In this document: positions 31,358 to 39,002 of the stretch, piece after piece
Layout: each line of letters begins with the position of its first letter
Numbering within the stretch: position 1 is the stretch's first letter
Source of the DNA: Cryobacterium frigoriphilum
GTDB taxonomy: Bacteria; Actinomycetota; Actinomycetes; Actinomycetales; Microbacteriaceae
Reading direction: 5' to 3'
Assembly (NCBI RefSeq): GCF_004403305.1
Contig: NZ_SOHE01000013.1
Coordinates: forward strand, 124,001-188,000
DNA length: 64,000 nucleotides
The notes under the pieces: generated by a model
The model's database searches: none
Told to the model about the DNA's origin: nothing
Seen by the model: the letters and a program-made list of their open reading frames with translations, nothing else
Position numbers and translations under genes: made by a program

Positions 31358-31874
31358 CGCGCAGGGTCAGCCGGTCGAAGTCGATATCGGCCACATCGAG
31401 ACCGACCAGTTCAGACACCCGCAGGGCGGATGCGTAGAGCACCTCGATGATCGCGAGGTCACGCCCGGCACGCGGATCGGTTCCCTGCGCACGGATCATG
31501 AGCGAGGACAGCAACACCGTCATCTGGGCATTGCCGAGCACCCGTGGCAGGGACTGGGCCGGCTTCGGCGAGCGCAGGCGCACCCCCGGGTCGGCGGGGG
31601 CCTCACCCGTGCGCGTCAGCCAGGCCGTAAAGCTGCGGGCGGAGGCGGAGCGCCGGGCCAGTGTGGCTCGGGACAGCCCGGCCTGCGTCTCGAACCACAA
31701 CCATTCGCGCAGCAGTTCCAGGTCGACATCGGCGGTGTCGGTGAGCGACCGCTGCGCCGCAAAAGCAGCGAGGCGGGCGAGGTCGCTGCGGTAGGCGCGC
31801 ACGGTGTGCTCGGAGAAGCCGCGCTCGACCTGCAGGTAGAGCACGAAGTCGGCAATCTCCCGGGTCAGCAGCAC
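30948..31874 (-). CDS. xerC: Tyrosine recombinase XerC
   Basis: Resolves chromosome dimers at dif. It has 308 residues: the N-terminal SAM-like DNA-binding domain (FVLYLQVERGFSEHTVRAY) is followed by the catalytic domain with Arg in SALRVSELVGL, Lys in GKGAKERVVPF, HALRHTAATHLL, GHVSLGTTQ and the nucleophile Tyr in IYTHVSAERL. Its position near dprA/comM and rpsB is the usual actinobacterial place for xerC, so it is a housekeeping recombinase and not a phage integrase. Its 3' end is overlapped by the plus-strand peptidase frame. Confidence 0.93.
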   Translation of the reverse strand: MLLTREIADFVLYLQVERGFSEHTVRAYRSDLARLAAFAAQRSLTDTADVDLELLREWLWFETQAGLSRATLARRSASARSFTAWLTRTGEAPADPGVRLRSPKPAQSLPRVLGNAQMTVLLSSLMIRAQGTDPRAGRDLAIIEVLYASALRVSELVGLDVADIDFDRLTLRVTGKGAKERVVPFGVPARTAIVDYLRGARPLLATPPASAHPPGPPTALFLGTRGQRLGVRAVYRLVAGLLSDVPGSGPSGPHALRHTAATHLLDGGADLRAVQELLGHVSLGTTQIYTHVSAERLQQSYRLAHPRA

Positions 31875-31896
31875 GTCACCAGCCTAGAGCGCGCGA

Positions 31897-32838
31897 CTAC
31901 CGCTGACGGGAGAACGCGTCGAGGCGTTCGGCGGGCCCAAGCGCTTCGATGCGGGCAAGAAAGGCGTCGTCAAGATGGGTGACCGTCGCAAAGTCGCCGA
32001 TGGGCACCTGGGAGTGCACGACCTGCGCCTCGCCCCGCCCGGCGTAGACGTGCACGAGGTTGAGCGACTGCCCGCCGTTCACGCCGGTGAGTTCGCGGTG
32101 CGGCGCGGTGAGGTCCATCGTGTAGCAGGTGGCCGCCGCGACCGACACGGGCACGCCCGCGAACTGGCCGTGGGTGCCGTAGTGAAGGTGTCCGCCGAGA
32201 ATCGAGCGGATGTCGCTGCCGGCCACCACCCGCGCGAGGCGGTGCTGCTCACGCAGTTCAAGAACGGTCATGAGCCCGATCGGGGAGGCTATCGGCGGGT
32301 GGTGCAGCGCGAGGATGGTGCCGTGCCGGGCCGGCTCCCCGAGTTCTGCGGCGAGCCAGTCGAGTTGGGCATCCGTCAGCTCGCCGTGGTGATAACCCGG
32401 GACCGAGGTATCGAGGGCGATCAGGCGCAGGCCATTGACGGTGACGACGCTGTCGATGGGCGCGGTGCGTGCGGTCTCGTCCGTTTCGGCGAGGCCGAGC
32501 AGGTCGCTGCGAAAAGCGGCACGGTCGTCATGATTACCCATCACCCAGACCACCCGGGACCCCCACCGGGTCGCGGCGGTCTCGACCAGGCCGCGAATGC
32601 GGCGGTAGGCACCCGATTGCCCGCGGTCGGCGATATCCCCGGTGAAGACGAGGGCATCGGGCCGCAGGCCCAGCCGGTCGATCTGCGCGAGTGCCCGGAT
32701 GACGGTGCTGTCGGTGTCGACGCTGCCATAGAGCGGAGCGGCCTCTGCGAGAAAATGAGTGTCGCTGAGGTGCACCACAAGGTGGGTTGCGGCCGGGTAC
32801 TGGCCCAGTGGCAGGGCAGCGGGCTGTTCGTTCGGCAT
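31897..32838 (-). CDS. Metallophosphoesterase, CpdA-like phosphodiesterase
   Basis: It has 313 residues. The calcineurin-type metal motifs are complete and in order: LSDTHFLAEA, FTGDIADRG, VMGNHDDR, ILALHHPP and ILGGHLHYGTHG. The NHDDR and HLHYG forms match class III cyclic-nucleotide phosphodiesterases such as mycobacterial Rv0805 and CpdA. cAMP is a plausible but unproven substrate. It lies 22 bases upstream of xerC on the same strand. A 19-bp tandem duplication sits just upstream of the start. Confidence 0.88.
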   Translation of the reverse strand: MPNEQPAALPLGQYPAATHLVVHLSDTHFLAEAAPLYGSVDTDSTVIRALAQIDRLGLRPDALVFTGDIADRGQSGAYRRIRGLVETAATRWGSRVVWVMGNHDDRAAFRSDLLGLAETDETARTAPIDSVVTVNGLRLIALDTSVPGYHHGELTDAQLDWLAAELGEPARHGTILALHHPPIASPIGLMTVLELREQHRLARVVAGSDIRSILGGHLHYGTHGQFAGVPVSVAAATCYTMDLTAPHRELTGVNGGQSLNLVHVYAGRGEAQVVHSQVPIGDFATVTHLDDAFLARIEALGPAERLDAFSRQR

Positions 32839-32851
32839 GGGGACACCCTTC

Positions 32852-32889
32852 AGTAATTGCCCAGACTACGAGTAATTGCCCAGACTACG
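32852..32889. repeat. 19-bp tandem duplication upstream of the phosphodiesterase
   Basis: Two exact copies of AGTAATTGCCCAGACTACG are followed by a decayed third (GCCCACACTACG). The array is 14 bases upstream of the phosphodiesterase ATG, between it and the dprA stop, so it occupies the ribosome-binding/promoter region. Confidence 0.85.
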
Positions 32890-32934
32890 GCGAAGCCCAC
32901 ACTACGGCCCCGCGGTGACTCGGCAGGGTCGCCG

Positions 32935-34251
32935 TCAGGTCGTGCGCGACCAGCCCGACGCGCGTTCCCGCACCACCCCCTCCAGCCCCAGGCCGCCGAG
33001 CGCACCGCGCACCGACGTCAACGACAGCCCCGATCGCCGAGCGATATCGGCCACCGGACGCGCGGACCGCACACTCAGCGCGTCGAATACCCGCACCTGA
33101 TCGCTTGTACGACCGAGCCCAGCCTCGGTGAGGCCGGTCGCTGTGTCACCGACTGGAATGGTGAGGCCGGCCGCGACCGGGCGCACGCCGGCGAGCTCGG
33201 CCATTTCGCTCGCGTTCGTCACACACTCGGCATCGTATTCGCGAATCAGACGGTGGCAGCCGGCCGAGGCCGGACTGGTGACCGGGCCAGGTACGGCCCC
33301 CAACGGACGGCCGAGAGCCGCGGCGTGGCCGGCGGTGTTCAACGAACCGGATCGCCAGCCGGCCTCGAGCACCACCGTCGCGGCACTCGCTGCCGCAATC
33401 AATCTGTTGCGCTGCAGAAAGCGCCACTTCGTCGGGCTGGCACCGCACGGCAGTTCGGAGATGACGGCCCCGGCCTGCACGATGCGGGTGAGCAAAGCTT
33501 CGTGACCGGTCGGGTAGAAGCGGTCCACTCCCCCGGCGAGAAAGGCGACCGTCTGGCCGTTGCTCGCCAGCGCCGCCCGATGCGCCATGCCGTCGATACC
33601 GTAGGCCGCCCCCGAAACGATGGCGAATCCCCGATCACAGAGTCCCGCCGAGGCCTCCATGGTCACGTGTTCGCCGTACTGGGTCGCGGCCCGTGACCCC
33701 ACCAGGGCAATCGAGTACGGAAGCGCCAGGAGTGCGGCCGACTCGCCCCGCCACCACAACGCGATGGGTTGGTGCGCCGCGAGGTCGCCGAGGGCAGGCG
33801 GCCACAGTGCATCGCCCGGCAGCAGGAGCCGCGCCGCGACCCGGTGTGCTGCCTCGAGGGAACGTACGACCTCGTCGAGGAACAGGCGCGGCCGCCACCG
33901 TTCGAGACCCTGCTGCAGGGTCGTCTCGAATTCCTCCTCGTCACCGCGGGACTGCCCGAGATCGAGTTCGCCCCCACCGACACCGCGTCGCTGCCGAATG
34001 AGCCCCGAGATTCTTCTGGCGGTCCAGGAGTCGTGTACGACCTGCAGCGCGGTGACGGCTCCGAGTTCGGTCACGAGCAGGCCCGCGAGGCCGTCGCCGG
34101 GTTCAGCCAGTCCCGTCCACGCCGCTCTGGCGAAGATATGGGCCGCGGTTGCCGCATCCGGCGGTTCGGCTCCGCCCCCCTCCCCAACCCGCATCGTCAC
34201 TCCGGCGGCGAGCGCCATCACGCGTGCCTCGTCAAGTCCGAAAATTCTCAT
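32935..34251 (-). CDS. dprA: DNA-processing protein DprA
   Basis: RecA loader for incoming single-stranded DNA in transformation. It has 438 residues. An N-terminal region is followed by the Rossmann-like DprA core (LVGSRAATQYGEH, SGAAYGIDGMAHRAAL, GGVDRFYPTGHEAL, ISELPCGASPTKWRF, RNRLIAAASAATVVLEA) and a C-terminal winged-helix/DML1-like domain (ARPVADIARRSGLSLTSVRG). Its ATG overlaps the comM stop (TAATG), giving the common comM-dprA pair. Confidence 0.95.
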   Translation of the reverse strand: MRIFGLDEARVMALAAGVTMRVGEGGGAEPPDAATAAHIFARAAWTGLAEPGDGLAGLLVTELGAVTALQVVHDSWTARRISGLIRQRRGVGGGELDLGQSRGDEEEFETTLQQGLERWRPRLFLDEVVRSLEAAHRVAARLLLPGDALWPPALGDLAAHQPIALWWRGESAALLALPYSIALVGSRAATQYGEHVTMEASAGLCDRGFAIVSGAAYGIDGMAHRAALASNGQTVAFLAGGVDRFYPTGHEALLTRIVQAGAVISELPCGASPTKWRFLQRNRLIAAASAATVVLEAGWRSGSLNTAGHAAALGRPLGAVPGPVTSPASAGCHRLIREYDAECVTNASEMAELAGVRPVAAGLTIPVGDTATGLTEAGLGRTSDQVRVFDALSVRSARPVADIARRSGLSLTSVRGALGGLGLEGVVRERASGWSRTT

Positions 34252-35783
34252 TACGCCATTCCCTTCCTCAGGTAGAGAGCCAGGCCCACTTCATTGGGGC
34301 CGGGTCGAACGGTGCCGTCGAGGTCTGCGATCGACCACGCGACTCGGAGCACGCGGTCATAGCCGCGCATCGTGAGGCCGCCACGTTCAAGGGCACGGTC
34401 GATGCTCGCTGTGGCGGCGAGGTCGAGCCGCGCGGGCGTGGTGCGCAGCCACGGGCCGGGTACCTGAGCGTTGACACGCCACGGGGTGTCCCGCAGCCGA
34501 GCGGCGGCCGCCGCCCGGGCGGTCACCACGCGCGCACGGGCATCCGCACTGCTCAGGCGCGGGGTTTCACCGGCAAGCCGCAGCTGCGCCGCGGTGATGC
34601 GGCTCACGCCGAGCTGGATGTCCATGCGGTCCATGAGCGGACCTGACAGTCTCGCCAGGTAGCGGCGGCGCGCGCTCGGCGGGCACGTGCACTCAAGGTC
34701 GCTCGCCCCGTATTGCCCGCAGGGGCAGGGATTCGCGGCCATGACGAGTTGAAATCGGGCGGGAAAGTGCGCGATCAGATTGGCCCGGTGAATGCTGATC
34801 ACCCCCGATTCCAGGGGCTGCCGCAGGGCATCGAGCACCGGCCGGGCAAACTCCGGCGCCTCGTCGAGGAACAGCACGCCCTGTGAGGCACGAGCGGCCG
34901 CCCCCGGCCGGATCTGCGTGCTGCCGCCCCCGACGATCGCTGCCGCGGTGGCGGTGTGGTGCGGTGCCTCCAGCGGCGGACGGGTGATGAGCGCCGAACC
35001 GAGGCCGCGGCCGCTGAGCGAGCGCAGCGCACTCACCTCGAGGGAGGCCGCGCGGTCAAGATCGGGCAGGAGCCCAGGTAACCGCGCGGCCAGCATGGTC
35101 TTACCGGCCCCCGGCGGCCCCAGCATGAAGACGTGGTGACCGCCGGCGGCCGCGATCTGCAGCGCGAGAATGGCGTCGTCGTTGCCGATCACGTCGACCA
35201 GATCGAGCTCGACCGCGACCTCCGACTCGGCAGTGGCATTCAGGATCGGGTCGACGGGGCGCGGCGTCAGCTCGCCGCCGTGCCAGATCACCGCGTCGCG
35301 CAGGGACGCGACGCCGATCACCCGTACCCCGGGCACGAGCGCGGCCTCGTCGGCGTTTCCCACCGGCACCATGACGGTGGCGTAACCGAGGCCCGCGGCC
35401 GCGATGACCCCGGGAAGAATGCCCGGCGTCGGTCGCAGCCGTCCGTCGAGGGCGAGCTCGCCGAAGTGCACCACCCGTCCCACCGAGGCCGCCGACACAA
35501 CCCGGTCGGCAGCGAGGCAGGCCAGGGCAATCGCGAGATCGAAACCCGCACCGTGTTTCGGCAGGGCAGCCGGTGACAGGTTGACGGTCAGCCGGTGTGG
35601 GGTAAGTGGGCAGCCGGAGTTCTGCGCCGCCGCCCGCACCCGCTGGGCGGCTTGGGCGAGGGCCGCGTCGGGGAGCCCAATGAGCACGATCGCGGGCAGT
35701 TGGGCGGAGATATCCGCTTCAACCTCGACGAGGGCTCCGGTCAGGCCGATCAGAGCGACGGCGTGGGTTCGCGCGACGCCCAT
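34251..35783 (-). CDS. comM: ComM/YifB, Mg-chelatase-like AAA+ ATPase
   Basis: A hexameric branch-migration helicase linked to natural transformation. It has 510 residues. The N-terminal Lon-protease-like domain (AQRVRAAAQNSGCPLTPHR) is followed by the AAA+ core with Walker A GPPGAGKTMLAARL, Walker B LFLDEAPEF and a C-terminal Mg_chelatase_C domain (MRGYDRVLRVAWSIADLDG). Four-cysteine residues NPCPCGQYG...CTC are present. The ATG is the third ATG of a triplicated 14-bp junction with yraN; the first two open only four-codon minigenes. Confidence 0.95.
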   Translation of the reverse strand: MGVARTHAVALIGLTGALVEVEADISAQLPAIVLIGLPDAALAQAAQRVRAAAQNSGCPLTPHRLTVNLSPAALPKHGAGFDLAIALACLAADRVVSAASVGRVVHFGELALDGRLRPTPGILPGVIAAAGLGYATVMVPVGNADEAALVPGVRVIGVASLRDAVIWHGGELTPRPVDPILNATAESEVAVELDLVDVIGNDDAILALQIAAAGGHHVFMLGPPGAGKTMLAARLPGLLPDLDRAASLEVSALRSLSGRGLGSALITRPPLEAPHHTATAAAIVGGGSTQIRPGAAARASQGVLFLDEAPEFARPVLDALRQPLESGVISIHRANLIAHFPARFQLVMAANPCPCGQYGASDLECTCPPSARRRYLARLSGPLMDRMDIQLGVSRITAAQLRLAGETPRLSSADARARVVTARAAAAARLRDTPWRVNAQVPGPWLRTTPARLDLAATASIDRALERGGLTMRGYDRVLRVAWSIADLDGTVRPGPNEVGLALYLRKGMA

Positions 35784-35822
35784 CAGAACTCGCCCATCAG
35801 AAGACGCCCATCAGAAGACGCC
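35781..35822 (-). repeat. Triplicated yraN-stop/comM-start junction with two minigenes
   Basis: On the minus strand the 14-bp unit GGCGTCTTCTGATG occurs three times (the last with GAG for GTC and one further change). Each unit contains TGATG, a stop overlapping a start. The yraN TGA overlaps ATG-1 at 35811, which reads Met-Gly-Val-Phe-stop. Its TGA overlaps ATG-2 at 35797, which reads Met-Gly-Glu-Phe-stop. Its TGA overlaps the comM ATG at 35783. The ancestral state was probably one TGATG overlap. Confidence 0.9.
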
Positions 35823-36167
35823 CTTGAGGTGCTCGATGACAGGCTCGGCACCGGGGCCGGCGATGACCGCGATCGCGTCGATGCGAATTCGCGGGGGCCA
35901 GACCTCCGCCTGCTCGCACCAGGCGGCGGCCAGGCGGCGCATGCGGGCCAGTTTCACGACCGTGATGGCCTCAAACGGATGCCCAAACCGGGTGCTCGAG
36001 CGCGTCTTGACCTCGACGAACGCGACCTCTCCATCTCGTTCGGCGATCACGTCGATCTCGCCCTCTGAACACCGCCAGTTGCGAGCGATGATGCGGTAAC
36101 CGTCTCGCTCCAGGAACCGCGCGGCGCACTCTTCGCCGCGCCTGCCCACTTCGTCTTTGTGTGCCAC
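35811..36167 (-). CDS. YraN family (UPF0102) nuclease-fold protein
   Basis: It has 118 residues from a GTG (VAHKDEVGRRGEECAARFLE) preceded by GCGGAGG at proper distance; longer frames exist but have no site. The restriction-endonuclease-like core is visible: GEIDVIAERDGEVAFVEVKTR, the E-D-ExK pattern, then FGHPFEAITVVKLARMRRLA. The function of YraN is unsettled. It precedes comM-dprA as in many bacteria and ends GVF-stop inside the triplicated junction. Confidence 0.9.
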   Translation of the reverse strand: MAHKDEVGRRGEECAARFLERDGYRIIARNWRCSEGEIDVIAERDGEVAFVEVKTRSSTRFGHPFEAITVVKLARMRRLAAAWCEQAEVWPPRIRIDAIAVIAGPGAEPVIEHLKGVF

Positions 36168-36292
36168 GTTGACCTCCGCGCTCAGACTGACGCACGACGA
36201 GGCCGGCCGGGGAACGAAAGGGCCGATCAGTGCATAAGTCACAAGATCCGGGCCCTGTGGAGGGATCGTGCCGCCACCGCGGAGCGACCAGT

Positions 36293-36342
36293 CAGGCACC
36301 GGCAGGCACCGGCAGGCACCGGCAGGCACCGGCAGGCACCGT
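36293..36342. repeat. 10-bp tandem array, five units
   Basis: Five units of CAGGCACCGG (last unit ending GT) run without interruption. The array begins five bases after the stop of the SGNH hydrolase gene on the minus strand and lies upstream of yraN. Confidence 0.9.
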
Positions 36343-36347
36343 GGTGT

Positions 36348-37091
36348 CTACAGCCCGATCCGGGCCAGTTCGGCGTCCATCCGCACCGCGAGTTCGGCGT
36401 ATCCCGCGTCACTCGGGTGCAGCCCGTCTGACCCGATCCACTCGGGGTGCCCTTCGATCCAGCGCGACGCACCCGCGATGAAGTCGGCGTCGATCGCCTC
36501 GGCTGCTGCCTGCACCCAGCCGCTGATCTGATCGACGGACTGGGGGCGGGCATCCGTGTACCAGAACGGTTCGACGACCACGATGCGCGCCTCGGGCAAC
36601 GCTCCCGTGAGGGTCTCGAAGTCGTCGGTGATCGCCGCCCGGATCTCGTCGGCCGCGGCCGGCATCGAGAAGTTGTCGTTGAGTCCCATCGTGACGATCA
36701 CGATGTCGGGGTCGGAAGCGATGACCTGCTCAACGAGGTCCTGGCCGGGCAGGCGGGCGCGGTTGTTGACGAAGCCGAGGCCGTTGACACTGGGATTGAC
36801 CTCGTTCCAGCCGCGCGGGATGCTGATCAGGGTCGACCAGCGCAGGGCTGGATCGCTCGCACCGGTGCCGAGTGTGTACGAATCACCGTAGAAGGCGACG
36901 GTCGGACCGCCCGCGAATTGCGTTGCGGCGGGCGCGGTCGGCGACGGGGACCTCGCCACGTTCGTGATCGTGAGCGCGGCGGCCGCCGCGACGGCGAGTG
37001 CCGCGATCGCGGCGATGGTCAGGCGACGTCTGTGGGTCATAGCCATGGTTCGGAGCGACCGTCCCACGCGTTTGGCGCCCACCGGCAGCAC
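36348..37091 (-). CDS. Secreted or anchored SGNH/GDSL hydrolase
   Basis: It has up to 247 residues. The hydrophobic segment LTIAAIAALAVAAAAALTI (about 24-42) is a signal peptide or anchor. The SGNH blocks are all present: block I VAFYGDSYTLG (nucleophile Ser), block II Gly in the VNGLGF region, block III MGLNDNF and block V DGLHPSDAGY. This predicts an esterase or acyl hydrolase acting outside the cell; the substrate is unknown. The start is uncertain: GTG at 37091 or ATG at 37046/37040, none with a good ribosome site. Confidence 0.85.
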   Translation of the reverse strand: MLPVGAKRVGRSLRTMAMTHRRRLTIAAIAALAVAAAAALTITNVARSPSPTAPAATQFAGGPTVAFYGDSYTLGTGASDPALRWSTLISIPRGWNEVNPSVNGLGFVNNRARLPGQDLVEQVIASDPDIVIVTMGLNDNFSMPAAADEIRAAITDDFETLTGALPEARIVVVEPFWYTDARPQSVDQISGWVQAAAEAIDADFIAGASRWIEGHPEWIGSDGLHPSDAGYAELAVRMDAELARIGL

Positions 37092-37207
37092 AGATCACGA
37101 TTGCATGACAAAGGTCGAGGGCCCGTCAGCGCAGCAGAGTCGGGAGGCACCCCCGGGGCGGCCCACTCGTCACTCGGCACGGGGGTGACGGTGCCTGCGG
37201 TGGTCGT

Positions 37208-38392
37208 TCATGCGGTCACGAACAGTCGGCGTACGACGCGCCCCTCGGCGAGCGCGTCGAGGCCCTCATTGATCTCGGACAGCGGCCGAGTGTCGGTGTG
37301 CAGCAGTTCTACCGGCAGCCGCCCCGATCGCCACAGTGCCAGATACCGCGGTATGTCACGTTCGGGCACGGAATCGCCCATGTACGACCCGAGCAGGCGG
37401 ATGCCCGTGCCCGCGAACTGCAGGGCCGGCACCGTGATCGTCTGCTCGGGGTGGGGCAGCCCGACCGAGACGAGGGCGCCGCCGCGGGTAAGGAGCGGCA
37501 GGCAGGCCTCGAGCACCCGGGCGCTGCCGACCGCCTCGACGGCCAGGTCGACGCCGGATTCCCCGCCGCGGCCGTCGCCGGTGTGTGCGGTGACCAGGTC
37601 GCCGGCCTCATCGGGGGCGCCGACGAACTGTGCGCCGCAGGCCAGGGCCAGGGCACGCTTCTCTGGCAGCGGGTCGATGGCGATGACCGTGGTGCCGGCG
37701 ACCTGAGCGGCCGCCATCACGGCCATCAGTCCCACGGCGCCGAGCCCGAACACAATGACCGACTGGTTCTCGGTGAGCTGGCCGGTGTTCAGCACGGCAC
37801 CGATGCCCGTCAGTGCGGCGCAGCCAAACATCGCGGCCACGTCGAAGGGAACATCGGCGTCAACGACCACGACCGACTCGCGGGCGACGACGGCGTAGTC
37901 GGAGAACGCCGACACCCCCAGGTGGTGATTGATGCGCTGCCCCGTCTCGCGGCGCAGCAGCGCCGGCCCGTGCAGCAGATCGCCGGTGCCGTTCGCAGCG
38001 GCGCCCCGATGGCAGAGCGAGGGCCGACCGGATCGACAGGCCCGGCATTCGCCGCAACTCGGCACGAAGACCAGCACGACACGGTCACCGGAGTGCACAT
38101 CGCTCACCCCGTCGCCGCACGCGACGACGGTACCGGATGCCTCGTGCCCCAGAGCCATCGGCAGCGGACGTGCCCGAGACCCGTCGATCACGGACAGGTC
38201 GGAGTGGCAGAGGCTGGCCCGTTCGATCTTCACGAGCACCTCGCCCGCCCGCGGCGACGGCACCGCGACGCTTTCGAGGGTGAGCGGCCCGCTCGCGGCG
38301 TAGGGCCGGGGCCGCCCGGCCTCGGCGAGCACGGCGCTGTGCATGGTGGCGGGAAGATCGGTGGGGAGAACCGTCGTCAAGGCTGTCATCAT
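37208..38392 (-). CDS. Zinc-dependent alcohol dehydrogenase (MDR family)
   Basis: It has 394 residues from ATG at 38392; a second ATG follows at once and another (MHSAVLAEAGRP) lies ~22 codons in. The catalytic zinc ligands are Cys in RASLCHSDLSVIDG and the GHEASGTVV glutamate region; the structural zinc loop has four Cys in PSCGECRACRSGRPSLC. NAD binding is seen in VIVFGLGAVGLMAVMAAA. It resembles class III/NDMA-type dehydrogenases, but substrate and cofactor are not settled. The divergent nitroreductase starts only 70 bases away. Confidence 0.88.
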   Translation of the reverse strand: MMTALTTVLPTDLPATMHSAVLAEAGRPRPYAASGPLTLESVAVPSPRAGEVLVKIERASLCHSDLSVIDGSRARPLPMALGHEASGTVVACGDGVSDVHSGDRVVLVFVPSCGECRACRSGRPSLCHRGAAANGTGDLLHGPALLRRETGQRINHHLGVSAFSDYAVVARESVVVVDADVPFDVAAMFGCAALTGIGAVLNTGQLTENQSVIVFGLGAVGLMAVMAAAQVAGTTVIAIDPLPEKRALALACGAQFVGAPDEAGDLVTAHTGDGRGGESGVDLAVEAVGSARVLEACLPLLTRGGALVSVGLPHPEQTITVPALQFAGTGIRLLGSYMGDSVPERDIPRYLALWRSGRLPVELLHTDTRPLSEINEGLDALAEGRVVRRLFVTA

Positions 38393-38462
38393 GGCTCCCA
38401 ACCTAGCCGGGACCGCCGAGAAAACGGGCCACGTCGCAGGTCTCGCGCGTAGAGTTCTGCCC

Positions 38463-38903
38463 ATGACCGCCCGCACGAAGCTGACCGACCTGTCGATGAG
38501 CGCCATGAACGGCGTGCACCGGGCACTGCTGCGGGGGTCCGGGGGCCGCCTCGGCTGGACGTTCGGCACCATGCCGGCCGTTGAACTGCACACGATCGGG
38601 CGCACGAGCGGGCAACGCCGGTCGACGATGCTGACCGCGCCGGTGCACGATGGTGAGACCTACGTGCTGGTGGCCTCGAAGGGCGGCGACGACCGGCATC
38701 CGTTCTGGTACCAGAACCTGGTGGCGAACCCCGACATTGAACTGACCGTGCGCGGACGCACGGTCGCCATGCGGGCCCGTACCGCGACGGCCGCCGAGAA
38801 GGCCGAACTGTGGCCGCGCATCGTCGGCGCCTACCGCGGCTACGCCGCGTACCAGACCAAGACCAGCCGCGACATTCCCGTCGTCATCTGCGAGCCGCGA
38901 TAG
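38463..38903 (+). CDS. Nitroreductase/deazaflavin-dependent (DDN-like) oxidoreductase
   Basis: It has 146 residues starting MTARTKLTDLSMSAM. The split beta-barrel features PAVELHTIGRTSGQRRSTML, YVLVASKGGDDRHPFWYQNL and ANPDIELTVRGRTVAMRAR are diagnostic of the F420-binding DDN/nitroreductase family. Mycobacterial relatives reduce quinones or nitroimidazoles with F420H2. A member of the LLM/F420 class lies at 55642, consistent with a cell that makes F420. It is followed by a dyad element. Confidence 0.9.
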   Translation: MTARTKLTDLSMSAMNGVHRALLRGSGGRLGWTFGTMPAVELHTIGRTSGQRRSTMLTAPVHDGETYVLVASKGGDDRHPFWYQNLVANPDIELTVRGRTVAMRARTATAAEKAELWPRIVGAYRGYAAYQTKTSRDIPVVICEPR

Positions 38904-38921
38904 TATTCGGCCCACTTCGCC

Positions 38922-38982
38922 GCGACAGCGGGTGAATCGTCGGGATGGACAGTCCACACCGACGATTCACCCGCTTTCGCGA
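38922..38982. repeat. Dispersed dyad element family B, copy 1
   Basis: 23-bp arms (38922-38944 and 38960-38982) match with one mismatch. The core reads AGCGGGTGAATCGTCGG and returns as CCGACGATTCACCCGCT. The 15-base centre contains TGGACAGTCCA, which nearly completes the symmetry. It lies between the converging nitroreductase and gap genes. Copy 2 is at 55565-55625. Confidence 0.9.
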
Positions 38983-39002
38983 GAGAAACCTCTTCGCAGC
39001 GG

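Noticed and set aside
30948-31874. Phage or integron integrase
   Set aside because: Protein length, motifs and position beside dprA/comM and rpsB fit chromosomal XerC; no phage genes, attachment repeats or tRNA are adjacent.
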